Assembly: GCA_007126465.1 (NCBI GenBank) | Contig: SLBE01000171.1 | Span: forward strand, 1 to 16,839 | Direction of reading: 5' to 3' | DNA: 16,839 nt | Source: Syntrophomonadaceae bacterium | GTDB taxonomy: Bacteria > Bacillota > Dethiobacteria > DTU022 | Shown: positions 7,556 through 14,568 of the stretch, piece after piece | Layout of the letters: each line of letters opens with the position of its first letter | How positions within the stretch are numbered: the stretch's first letter is position 1 | Made by a program: the position numbers and the translations under genes | The notes under the pieces: generated by a model | What the model was told of the DNA's origin: nothing | The model's database searches: none | Seen by the model: the letters and a program-made list of their open reading frames with translations, nothing else

Positions 7556-9697
7556 ATGGACACATCACAATATGCTGAACTATTTCAGGCAGAAGCTGCT
7601 GAATACATGCAGGTTTTAAACCAGTGTCTCTTGAGCCTGGAGAAAAACCCCAGGGATCGGGAGGAATTGCAGGAAGCGTTCAGGGTAGTGCACAGTCTTA
7701 AGGGCATGGCTGGTACAATGGGATATCAGCATGTAACAAACATTGCCCACGGACTGGAAAACTTTATGGAGGACTTTAAAAGCGGAGAGCGCGAACCTGG
7801 CCCTGAAATCCTGGATTTATTATTTGAAGCAGTAGATCTGCTGCAGTTATCCCTGGAAAACCCCGAAGAATCTAAGCCTGAAGAAAGAGAGCAATGGGAT
7901 AACCTTCTTGAAAAAATGAAGAAATACCAGGAAGGGGAATCCACAGAAGAAAGTAGTGTTGAAGACGATATTTCTGAACAAGATCATGGGCTTGAATTAG
8001 GGGTTATGGATCAGGAAATAATAAGGCAGGCCCGGGAAAAAGGGCATTCTCCCTGCCAGGTAACAGTTTGCCTGAGACCAGGAACGATGATGAAGGCTGT
8101 TCGTGTCTATATGATTTTTAAAGTGTTCGAAGAGTTTGGCGAGGTAGTATTAAGTGAGCCTGCACAACAGGATCTCGAGGAGGAAAAATTCGAGCACTCC
8201 TTCAGGGTTCTTTTTGTTCTGCAGGATGATAACTACGACCTGGTAAAGGAAAAAATACTACAGATCAGTGATGTAGAAAATATCGAAATTATAACGTGGA
8301 AAAGTGAAGCAGAATCAACCAGGTCAGAGGAAGCAGTTAAAAATAAAGATAAAAAAGAAATGGTTTCCAAAAATGTAGAGGAAACCGAATTGTCTGCTCA
8401 ATCTGAGGTTAAAGAACCTGCTGCTAGAGCAGCCGGGGAAGATCCTGAGAAAACTGCGAAAGGTTCTGATCCGGTACCGGTTGCAGCAGAGCAAAGCCAG
8501 GTTGCCAAGGCAATAGATAAAATGGTCAGGGTTGAGACGCAAAAGCTTGATGACCTGGTCAACCTGGTAGGTGAGATGGTAGTTGCCAGAACCAGGATTA
8601 CTGAAATAGGGAGAGGTTTTAATGAAGATTTAGATAGCACAATCGATCAACTCAAGCGTTCTATAACCGATCTCCAGGATACAGCCATGGGTTTAAGGAT
8701 GGTGCCGATAAAGCAGGTATTTGATCGTTTTCCCAGGATGGTTCGTGATTTGTGTCGTGGTAAAGGGAAGCAGGTTCAGCTTTACATAAGCGGAGAAGAA
8801 ACAGAGTTGGATCGCTCCATTATAAATAAACTTTCAGATCCACTGGTCCATCTGCTGCGCAATTCATTTGATCACGGAATAGAATCACCTGAAGATCGTA
8901 AGAAGAAAGGCAAAAGCCCTGAAGGATCTATATATCTGCAGGCCTGTCATGAAGGGAACCAGGTGGTCATAACAGTAGAAGATGACGGCGCCGGTATAGA
9001 TCCTGAAAGAATTGGCAGGGCAGCAGTCAAAAAAGGAGTTATCAGCAAAGCCGAACTTGACCAGCTTAGCGATGAAGATAAAATAAGCCTGATTTTCTTT
9101 AACGGTTTTAGTACGTCTGCTGAAGTTACAGACGTTTCAGGTCGTGGAGTTGGTATGGATGCTGTAAGAAACAGTATTGAAGCCTTACACGGTAATGTTG
9201 AAGTTTTTAGCGAAATTGGCGTAAAGACCCGCTTTGTAATGCGTTTGCCGCTAACCCTTGCTATTATTAAGACTTTACTTGTTAAATCTGCCGGCCAGTT
9301 GTATGCTATTCCTGTTGAAGTTATTAAGGAAAATGTATACCTTGGCAGAGAAGAAATAAAATCCATTCGTACTAACCCTGTAGTAAATCTGCGGGGTGAA
9401 GTTATTGCCCTTTACACCCTTAGCAGCCTTTTAGGCTTCGGTTTCAGTGAGATGCCGGAAGGGGATTGTCCGCTGGTAATTGTTGAGGCAGCAAATAGAA
9501 AAGCAGGCTTTGTAGTTGATGATTTTGTAGGTCAACAGGAAATAATGATTAAATCATTAGGCAGCTACCTGAAAGGGTTAAAAGGAATTGCCGGGGCAAC
9601 TGTCCTTGGTGACGGCAGTGTAACCCTGATTGTTGATGTTGCCGGCCTTTTAAGCGAAGGGAGGGACAAAATTGAGCAAAACAGTTTTAGTGGTTGA
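7556..9697 (+). CDS. cheA: Chemotaxis histidine kinase CheA
   Basis: 713-residue kinase with all five CheA domains. P1 Hpt (1-110) has the phospho-accepting H46 in VVHSLKGMAG. A P2-like CheY/CheB-docking domain spans about 167-248 and is followed by a charged linker to about 316. P3 dimerisation starts near 320 (VRVETQKLDDLVNLVGEMVV). P4 ATPase has N box HLLRNSFDHGIE (432-443), G1 DDGAGID (476-482) and G2 GRGVGMDAV (529-537). P5 CheW-like receptor-coupling domain spans about 569-703. It transfers phosphate from ATP to CheY and CheB in receptor arrays. The ATG at 7556 is chosen because GGGGAGGGG (7542-7550) lies 5 nt upstream; the in-frame ATG at 7538 lies before that Shine-Dalgarno and would translate it. 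The 3' end overlaps cheY by 26 bp. No CheW is encoded nearby, so the coupling protein must come from elsewhere. Confidence 0.97.
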   Translation: MDTSQYAELFQAEAAEYMQVLNQCLLSLEKNPRDREELQEAFRVVHSLKGMAGTMGYQHVTNIAHGLENFMEDFKSGEREPGPEILDLLFEAVDLLQLSLENPEESKPEEREQWDNLLEKMKKYQEGESTEESSVEDDISEQDHGLELGVMDQEIIRQAREKGHSPCQVTVCLRPGTMMKAVRVYMIFKVFEEFGEVVLSEPAQQDLEEEKFEHSFRVLFVLQDDNYDLVKEKILQISDVENIEIITWKSEAESTRSEEAVKNKDKKEMVSKNVEETELSAQSEVKEPAARAAGEDPEKTAKGSDPVPVAAEQSQVAKAIDKMVRVETQKLDDLVNLVGEMVVARTRITEIGRGFNEDLDSTIDQLKRSITDLQDTAMGLRMVPIKQVFDRFPRMVRDLCRGKGKQVQLYISGEETELDRSIINKLSDPLVHLLRNSFDHGIESPEDRKKKGKSPEGSIYLQACHEGNQVVITVEDDGAGIDPERIGRAAVKKGVISKAELDQLSDEDKISLIFFNGFSTSAEVTDVSGRGVGMDAVRNSIEALHGNVEVFSEIGVKTRFVMRLPLTLAIIKTLLVKSAGQLYAIPVEVIKENVYLGREEIKSIRTNPVVNLRGEVIALYTLSSLLGFGFSEMPEGDCPLVIVEAANRKAGFVVDDFVGQQEIMIKSLGSYLKGLKGIAGATVLGDGSVTLIVDVAGLLSEGRDKIEQNSFSG

Positions 9698-10034
9698 TGA
9701 CACGGCTTTTATGAGAATGACCCTGAAAAACATGCTTGAGAAAAATGGATACGAGGTTGTGGGTGAAGGCGAAGATGGAGCAAAAGGGGTTGATCTGTAT
9801 AAGCAGCTAAAGCCATCCCTGGTAACCATGGATATTACCATGCCCAACATGGATGGTATTACTGCAATCAAAGAAATATTAAGTTTTGATCCTGATGCTA
9901 CAGTTGTTGTTGTCAGTGCCATGGGGCAGAAAAGCCTGGTAATAGAGGCACTTAATGCTGGAGCAAAAGATTTTGTGGTTAAGCCATTCCAGCCGGACCG
10001 TATCGCTGAAGCGCTTGCCAAGATCGGCGGTTAG
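9672..10034 (+). CDS. cheY: Chemotaxis response regulator CheY
   Basis: 120-residue single-domain receiver that carries the signal from CheA to the switch. Receiver residues are all present: acidic pocket D9-D10, phospho-acceptor D54 (VTMDITMP), S82 in place of the Thr switch residue (VVSAMG) and K104 (VVKPF). The TTG start at 9672 lies inside the end of cheA and follows AAGGGAGGG (9657-9665) by 6 nt, so translation is probably coupled to cheA. Length and lack of an output domain fit CheY; the cheA-cheY-cheD-cheB-cheR context makes it the motor-directed CheY. Its expected targets are the N-terminal peptides of FliM and perhaps of the FliN encoded upstream, with FliY as its phosphatase. Confidence 0.96.
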   Translation: MSKTVLVVDDTAFMRMTLKNMLEKNGYEVVGEGEDGAKGVDLYKQLKPSLVTMDITMPNMDGITAIKEILSFDPDATVVVVSAMGQKSLVIEALNAGAKDFVVKPFQPDRIAEALAKIGG

Positions 10035-10099
10035 CTGTTTATGCTTAGCAACAAGCTTATATATGATCTAGTTTGTTTATAGCATCCGGGAGGTTGTCA

Positions 10100-10588
10100 A
10101 TGGAAACAGTTCATGTGAAAATTGCCGATCTGGCTGTAAAGAAAGGCGACGGATTACTTGTTACCTATGGTCTCGGCTCCTGTGTTGGTGTTGCTCTTTA
10201 TGATCCAAGATGCAATGTTGGCGGGTTGGCTCATGTACTCCTAAACGACAGCACCAAGTTTATCAAACCTAATGCCACCAGTGTCAACCTGGCAAAATTT
10301 GCTGATACAGCTGTGCCTTACCTGATAGAGCGAATGTTGGTTTTGGGAGCTAGAAAACTGAACTTGACAGCTACTATTGCCGGAGGAGCAAGTCTTTTCA
10401 ACTTTAAAGCCGATACCGGTAATGTTGGTGATAAGAATATTGAAGCTGTAAAAGCGGCTTTGCAGCAGGAGAGAATTTCGATTGCCCATGAAGAAGTTGG
10501 TGGAAGCTGCGGCAGAACAATGCGCCTTTTTGTCAATAGCGGAGAAGTAACAATCACAACAGCCGGTAAAGGAGCATTAAAAAGTTGA
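10100..10588 (+). CDS. cheD: Receptor glutamine deamidase CheD
   Basis: 162-residue CheD, which deamidates specific glutamines on chemoreceptors and in Bacillus/Thermotoga also binds and stimulates CheC. The catalytic triad by family alignment is visible: T22 (VTYGLGSC), C28 (GSCVG) and H45 (GGLAHVLL), followed by the NLAKFADTAVPYLI and KIAGGA-like TIAGGASLF stretches. The ATG at 10100 is preferred: CGGGAGG (10087-10093) is 6 nt upstream. An upstream in-frame TTG at 10073 lacks a Shine-Dalgarno. The 65-bp gap before it is the longest between che genes here. The stop codon overlaps the cheB start (TTGA), indicating translational coupling. With no separate cheC nearby, its partner may be one or both CheC modules of FliY; that is inference. 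Confidence 0.95.
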   Translation: METVHVKIADLAVKKGDGLLVTYGLGSCVGVALYDPRCNVGGLAHVLLNDSTKFIKPNATSVNLAKFADTAVPYLIERMLVLGARKLNLTATIAGGASLFNFKADTGNVGDKNIEAVKAALQQERISIAHEEVGGSCGRTMRLFVNSGEVTITTAGKGALKS

Positions 10589-11643
10589 AAAAAGTAAAGG
10601 TTTTAGTTGTCGAAGATTCAGCGTTGATGCGCCGAATAATTGGTGATATTATCCGGGATCATAATGAATTGGATTTGTTGGCAACTGCCAGGGATGGCGT
10701 AGATGCACTAAATAAAATTAAATCATATAAGCCTGATGTTGTAACTATGGATCTTGAAATGCCGCGCCTGGGTGGCCTGGAAACACTTAAGAGAATTATG
10801 ACCGAAACACCCCTGCCGGTGATCATGATAAGCAGCCATACCAGTGTCGGCAGTGAAAGCACTCTAAAAGCTCTTGATGCCGGTGCGGTTGACTTTATAG
10901 CGAAACCGGATCTCGGCTCTTCTGCTGAATCTGTTGATGAGCTTAAAAATGTATTGCCACAAAAAATCATTGCTGCTTCTACAGCTAAAGTAAGCTTAGT
11001 ATCAACGTCACAAATCACTTCCCCGGAAAAAATAGACGATCGTTCAGGTCCTTTTGTTCATCGCCATAAAACAGCCAGGGCTATACTGGCAATTGGAGCG
11101 TCAACGGGCGGACCAAAAGCACTTGAAGCAGTTTTCAAGGTTTTGCCGGCTGATTTTCCTGCTGCAATTCTCCTTTCACAGCATATGCCACCCGGGTTTA
11201 CGCTCTCTTTTGCACAGCGTTTAAATATGATTTCACCTCTTCAAGTTAAAGAAGCTAAAGATGGTGACCCATTACTGGCAGGGCAGGCACTGGTAGCGCC
11301 CGGTGGTTTTCATATGGTTGTTAAAAAAGGGCTTGTGCATTTAGATAGCGGGCCTAAAGTAAATTACGTAAGACCTTCAATTGATGTCATGTTGGAATCA
11401 CTGGCTGATTGTGAGCAGAGATTAATGGTAGTGATTATGACTGGAATGGGTAAAGATGGAGCAGAAGGTGCCAGGATTCTAAAAGAAAAAAAACCCGGTA
11501 CTATTTTTATGGCACAATCTCCTTCAACTTCTCTGATTCCCAGCATGCCTGATGCTTTAATAAAAAATGTTGTGAACGTAATAGAGGTGCCACTTGCGAG
11601 GTTAGCTGCTGAAGCAGATCGAAGTATCCGCGTTATAGCCTGA
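10585..11643 (+). CDS. cheB: Receptor methylesterase CheB
   Basis: 352-residue two-domain CheB. The N-terminal receiver (1-115) has the pocket E10-D11, phospho-acceptor D56 (VTMDLEMP) and K107. A linker (about 116-163) leads to the C-terminal methylesterase (about 164-350) with catalytic triad S173 (GASTGGPKA), H200 (LSQHMPPGFT) and D291 (TGMGKDGAEG). It removes methyl groups from receptor glutamates when phosphorylated by CheA and opposes CheR for adaptation. The TTG start (10585) overlaps the cheD stop by 4 bp and follows AAAGGAG (10568-10574). Directly after its stop is an AAGGAGG with no start codon at normal distance (see the regulatory entry). Confidence 0.97.
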   Translation: MKKVKVLVVEDSALMRRIIGDIIRDHNELDLLATARDGVDALNKIKSYKPDVVTMDLEMPRLGGLETLKRIMTETPLPVIMISSHTSVGSESTLKALDAGAVDFIAKPDLGSSAESVDELKNVLPQKIIAASTAKVSLVSTSQITSPEKIDDRSGPFVHRHKTARAILAIGASTGGPKALEAVFKVLPADFPAAILLSQHMPPGFTLSFAQRLNMISPLQVKEAKDGDPLLAGQALVAPGGFHMVVKKGLVHLDSGPKVNYVRPSIDVMLESLADCEQRLMVVIMTGMGKDGAEGARILKEKKPGTIFMAQSPSTSLIPSMPDALIKNVVNVIEVPLARLAAEADRSIRVIA

Positions 11644-11654
11644 TTAAGGAGGCT
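11637..11654 (+). promoter_or_regulatory. Orphan Shine-Dalgarno inside a small hairpin at the cheB-cheR junction
   Basis: AAGGAGG at 11646-11652 has no ATG, GTG or TTG at usable distance. It lies in the loop and right arm of a possible hairpin (AGCCT 11637-11641 with AGGCT 11650-11654, 8-nt loop), which spans the cheB stop codon. The real cheR ribosome site, AAAGGGG, is about 25 nt further on. It could be a ribosome standby site, a coupling element or just a relic. Confidence 0.25.
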
Positions 11655-11685
11655 GCCTGGTTTTATCATAAGCTGAAAGGGGTTT

Positions 11686-12480
11686 ATGCTATTGAAAGAT
11701 ACCTGGGATTTTCCACGATTCAAAAAAGAATTTTACCAGTTTACCGGCCTTGATTTAGAGTGCTACAAAGATAAGCAAATGGAAAGAAGGATCACTCAGC
11801 TGTTTACCCGTGAGGGCTATGACGGACTATCTGTTTTTTTTAAAGCCCTGAAGAGTGATAAGGAAGTACTTCACAAGTTTTATAATTATTTAACTATAAA
11901 TACTTCAGTATTTTACAGGGATTCCAAAATATATGATTACCTGCAAAAAAAAGCACTGCCGGATACTTTGAAAAAATTTGATCAGCTTAACATATGGAGT
12001 GTTGGCTGTTCTCACGGAGAAGAACCTTATACCTTGGCCTTGATTTTAGATGAACTTAACTCGCTGAAAAAAGTAAAAATTTATGCCAGTGATATTGACG
12101 ATAAAGCTCTTGAGATGGCAAAAGAAGCATGCTATACCCCGAATCAGCTTGAGAAAGTTCCCGGTAATGTTTTTAAAAACGCTTTTACAGAAAGAAATGG
12201 ATTATATTATTTAAATCCAAAATATAAAGAGGTTGTCAAGTTTCAAAAACAAAATTTCCTGAGTCCAATATATAAAGATATGTCCAGGATGCAGATGGCG
12301 TTATGCCGCAATGTTTTTATTTACTTTAAAACAGATATCCAGGAGTGGATTATTGAGCAGATCTCCGGCCTTATCCCCAAAGGCGGCTATTTTGTTATCG
12401 GATGTGCAGAGTTTATTAATAAGCCGGAAAGGTTTAACCTTGAAAGGCAAATCCCGTCTATTTACCTGAAAACCGGATAA
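11686..12480 (+). CDS. cheR: Chemoreceptor methyltransferase CheR
   Basis: 264-residue SAM-dependent methyltransferase that methylates glutamates on chemoreceptors. The N-terminal helical domain (about 5-75) ends in NTSVFYRD (72-79, where the family has TxFFRd). The SAM-binding Rossmann domain has GCSHGEEPYTLA (107-118; commonly GCSTGEEPYSLA), the acidic strand ASDID (134-138) and the diagnostic LCRNVFIYF (206-214). No C-terminal TPR or receiver extension. Start: ATG 11686 lies about 5 nt after AAAGG (11676-11680); the in-frame TTG at 11692, two codons later, is spaced at least as well from AAAGGGG and is an equal alternative. It closes the che block and is followed after 35 bp by a metallohydrolase gene. 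Confidence 0.96.
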   Translation: MLLKDTWDFPRFKKEFYQFTGLDLECYKDKQMERRITQLFTREGYDGLSVFFKALKSDKEVLHKFYNYLTINTSVFYRDSKIYDYLQKKALPDTLKKFDQLNIWSVGCSHGEEPYTLALILDELNSLKKVKIYASDIDDKALEMAKEACYTPNQLEKVPGNVFKNAFTERNGLYYLNPKYKEVVKFQKQNFLSPIYKDMSRMQMALCRNVFIYFKTDIQEWIIEQISGLIPKGGYFVIGCAEFINKPERFNLERQIPSIYLKTG

Positions 12481-12515
12481 TATAAATTTACCGTATTAGC
12501 ATAACCGGAGGAAAA

Positions 12516-13340
12516 ATGTTTGGAAACCGCAGGTCTTTAATAATCACATATTTCCTGGTTGTATTTGTTTTTTTATTGTATTTTTCAGGCGACAGTTCAC
12601 TGTTAATGCAAAAGTTTGATCAACTAAGGCCGGGGAAAAAAGCTTCTGCAGGGGCTGAAATTACTTCGACCCGTACAGAAAAAACTTTAATGGAAGGCAC
12701 ATCATTTGAAACTGTCCTCTACGTGATAGAATCACCTGTAGAAGGTCCTACTGTTATGGTCATCGGTGGGGTTCACGGGGACGAACCGGCCGGGTACAAG
12801 GCCGCTGATAGCATTGCCACCTGGGCTATTGATCGCGGCAGGTTGCTGGTTCTGCCCAGGGCTAATGTACCATCTATTGCTGTGCAGGAAAGGAATGCTC
12901 CCGGTGGCCCAGACTTGAACCGGGTTTTTCCAGGCTCATCTGAAAGCAACAATGAAACTCATGTTCTTGCTGCCGAGATATTTAAAGTAATGACTGATTA
13001 TCAACCGATGTGGGTTATTGATTTACATGAAGCTGAATACTGTGAATATCAATTCAGGGGTGCCCTCGGTCAGACATTTATTTATCCAAATGAAGGTTCT
13101 TCTACTGATATTATAAAAGAGCTGCTGATAGCGGTTAACAGGTCAATTTACTCAGAGAGATATGGGTTTATGCTGCTGCGGGGTTCTGCCCGGGGCAGCA
13201 TAATAGAAGCGGCACAGCTGCTTGGTTCTGAGTCAGTCATTATTGAAACCTGCGAACAAATGGAACTTGATGACCGGATCAGGTATCAGCGTCAGTCGGT
13301 TTCTTCACTACTTTACCTTCTTGGCATAGCCGTTTTTTAA
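12516..13340 (+). CDS. Membrane-anchored AstE/AspA (M14-type) zinc metallohydrolase
   Basis: 274 residues. An N-terminal positive stretch (RNRR-like, residues 4-6) and a hydrophobic helix (about 8-24) predict a signal anchor with the enzyme outside the cell. The catalytic domain (about 62-272) has the zinc-ligand motif H87-GD-E90 (GGVHGDEPAG), the substrate-carboxylate motif PDLNR (132-136), the third ligand H171 (WVIDLHEAE) and a likely catalytic E244 (VIIETCE). These are hallmarks of the succinylglutamate desuccinylase/aspartoacylase branch of M14-like carboxypeptidases. Cytosolic AstE and AspA have no membrane anchor, so an extracytoplasmic substrate, for example a peptidoglycan peptide as for Csd4/M99-type DL-carboxypeptidases, is possible but unproven. 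It sits between cheR and the FliK-like/FhlB pair with short gaps, suggesting co-transcription with motility genes. The ATG follows CGGAGG. Confidence 0.78.
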   Translation: MFGNRRSLIITYFLVVFVFLLYFSGDSSLLMQKFDQLRPGKKASAGAEITSTRTEKTLMEGTSFETVLYVIESPVEGPTVMVIGGVHGDEPAGYKAADSIATWAIDRGRLLVLPRANVPSIAVQERNAPGGPDLNRVFPGSSESNNETHVLAAEIFKVMTDYQPMWVIDLHEAEYCEYQFRGALGQTFIYPNEGSSTDIIKELLIAVNRSIYSERYGFMLLRGSARGSIIEAAQLLGSESVIIETCEQMELDDRIRYQRQSVSSLLYLLGIAVF

Positions 13341-13356
13341 CGGAAGGATGGTTTAA

Positions 13357-14061
13357 ATGGAAGGCAGTATTATTAATGCTTTATTTCGTGATCCCGTTAT
13401 AAAACGCTTAACTGCAGGCAAAACAGCATCTACCCGGCCTAATTTACCTTCAAACCTGGTGGCTAAAGTAATCACACTTAAGGATGAGGCAGCGATTCTC
13501 CGTTGGAAGGGGGGAGTTATAACTGCTTCACTCAATGCAAGGGTTTCCCCGGGAGAGACTTTGCTGCTGGAGCATAAAGGTTTTAGGGAAGGACGTTTAC
13601 ACTACAGGATTATGGCACGTTTTACTGCTGAGACTGACAGCCTTGGCAAGGCTACCCGTGAAGCAGCTGAACCGGTCATACTTGGATTGATGCCTGCCTG
13701 CGGAAAAAAACATGAACAGGTGCCGGCTATGCTGCGGTACTTACCACCCAAAAAAAATAAGAATGAATCAGCTGCAGAAAAAAAACCTTTATTTGAGCTC
13801 TTTATGGATACTGAAAGTTTTGGCCTTATTTTAATTCGCTTTTATTATTATCAGGATGATCGGCTGGAGTGTCGTTTTATAGTTGAAACAGAAGGTGCCG
13901 GACATTCTTTACAGCATATTGCCGACAGTATAATTGCAGAAAACGCAGATGAAACTGAAACCAGGAAATTTGAATCTCTGAATTGGAGAGTTGGCAACCT
14001 GGGACAGGCTGCTGCCGAAGCTCTGAATATAGAGAAAAGCAGTATTAATACCAGGGCATAA
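13357..14061 (+). CDS. Small FliK/YlqG-like protein (putative hook-length/export related)
   Basis: 234 residues, no signal peptide or membrane helix. The first part (about 34-92) has a short beta-rich module, AILRWKGGVITASLNARVSPGETLLLEHKG, reminiscent of the segment in FliK-like proteins that reads roughly LLxxGGxxxxaxlpxxlxxGdxlxlxv. The second part (about 144-215, FELFMDTESFGLILIRFYYYQDDRLECRFIVE) has the alternating beta pattern of a FliK C-terminal core. In Bacillus, ylqG (FliK-like) lies directly upstream of ylqH (FlhB C-terminal homologue). The same pairing occurs here, which is the main support. It is much shorter than FliK or YlqG and lacks a long variable ruler region, so it is unlikely to measure hook length itself. 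Start: ATG after CGGAAGGATGG, just after the metallohydrolase stop. The function is inferred; treat it as hypothetical. Confidence 0.6.
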   Translation: MEGSIINALFRDPVIKRLTAGKTASTRPNLPSNLVAKVITLKDEAAILRWKGGVITASLNARVSPGETLLLEHKGFREGRLHYRIMARFTAETDSLGKATREAAEPVILGLMPACGKKHEQVPAMLRYLPPKKNKNESAAEKKPLFELFMDTESFGLILIRFYYYQDDRLECRFIVETEGAGHSLQHIADSIIAENADETETRKFESLNWRVGNLGQAAAEALNIEKSSINTRA

Positions 14062-14073
14062 GGAGCATGTTTA

Positions 14074-14367
14074 ATGGCTGATGAAAAAGATAAAAGAAAG
14101 AATCATATACGCAGGGCAGTAGCATTGCAATACCAGCCTGAGAGGAGTCAGGCGCCGATTGTTTCAGCTACAGGCAAAAGATGGCTTGCCGAGCAGATTA
14201 TCACCCTGGCCAGGGAAAACAAGGTGCCTGTGGTTGAAGATGACAACCTGGCTGGAGTATTAAGCAGTCTTTCCCTGGGCGAAGAAGTGCCACAGGAACT
14301 TTATGAAGCTGTTGCCGCAATATATGCCTTTGTAATGGAGGCAGATCGTCGTACTTCAGGAGAATAA
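14074..14367 (+). CDS. FhlB/YlqH: stand-alone FlhB C-terminal (export switch) domain protein
   Basis: 97 residues matching only the cytoplasmic C-terminal part of FlhB (EscU/YscU/HrcU export-switch family). The shared segments are RRAVALQYQPERSQAPIVSATG, LAEQIITLARENKVPVVEDDNLAGVL and VPQELYEAVAAIYAFV. The autocleavage NPTH motif is missing: the protein begins at about the place where the cleaved FlhB fragment would, with KNHIRRAVAL where FlhB has NPTHYAVAL. No transmembrane helix. In Salmonella FhlB can partly replace the FlhB C-terminal domain; in Bacillus the homologue is YlqH. Start: ATG 14074, 8 nt after TAAGGAG (14059-14065), which overlaps the stop of the FliK-like gene. It is probably the last gene of the flagellar transcript, since a 201-bp gap follows. 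Confidence 0.87.
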   Translation: MADEKDKRKNHIRRAVALQYQPERSQAPIVSATGKRWLAEQIITLARENKVPVVEDDNLAGVLSSLSLGEEVPQELYEAVAAIYAFVMEADRRTSGE

Positions 14368-14568
14368 ATCGCTCATTAATTATACTTGACCTGAAAAGGA
14401 TTTTCACCACCGAATAGCATATTCCCCTTGATGATGCTGCTTCAGCAGGCCGGCAGGCAGCAAAAGACAGCGGCTAACATGGAATATTCTTTTAAATAAA
14501 AAGGATTATTAGGTTTTTTATAGAATTTTTCCAGACGTAATACTTTTTATAATATTGGAGGCTCTTTA
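14368..14568. other. Intergenic region with a GC-rich, possibly structured core
   Basis: 201 bp without a gene. An AT-rich flank surrounds a GC-rich core (about 14426-14476). ATATTCC (14419-14425) and GGAATAT (14481-14487) can pair and would enclose inner pairings GCTGC (14436-14440)/GCAGC (14457-14461) or CTGC-TTCA-GCAG (14437-14448). No T-run follows, so it is not an ordinary terminator. A TTGACC at 14386-14391 has no -10 box at normal distance. The Shine-Dalgarno GGAGG (14557-14561) for the EAL-HDOD gene is at the end. I cannot match it to a known riboswitch by eye. Confidence 0.35.

Noticed and set aside
8947..9366. Long minus-strand open frame (139 codons) inside cheA
   Set aside because: It is antisense to the conserved CheA ATPase core; the product is a low-complexity Ser/Thr/Ile-rich string typical of shadow frames.
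10035..10099. Possible promoter (TATGAT at 10062-10067) in the cheY-cheD gap
   Set aside because: The hexamer at the -35 position (TTATGC) is a poor match, so I do not call it; no terminator hairpin with a T-run is visible either.
14386..14420. TTGACC with a downstream TAGCAT as a promoter
   Set aside because: The spacer is 23 bp, too long for a sigma-A promoter; nothing TATAAT-like lies at 16-18 bp.
14437..14461. Terminator after the fhlB-like gene
   Set aside because: The short GC stems are not followed by a run of T, so a rho-independent terminator is not supported.
14548..14553. Perfect TATAAT before the EAL-HDOD gene
   Set aside because: It lies only a few bases before the Shine-Dalgarno at 14557, leaving no room for a leader, and no -35 box is seen 16-18 bp upstream. 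AT-rich sequence explains it.
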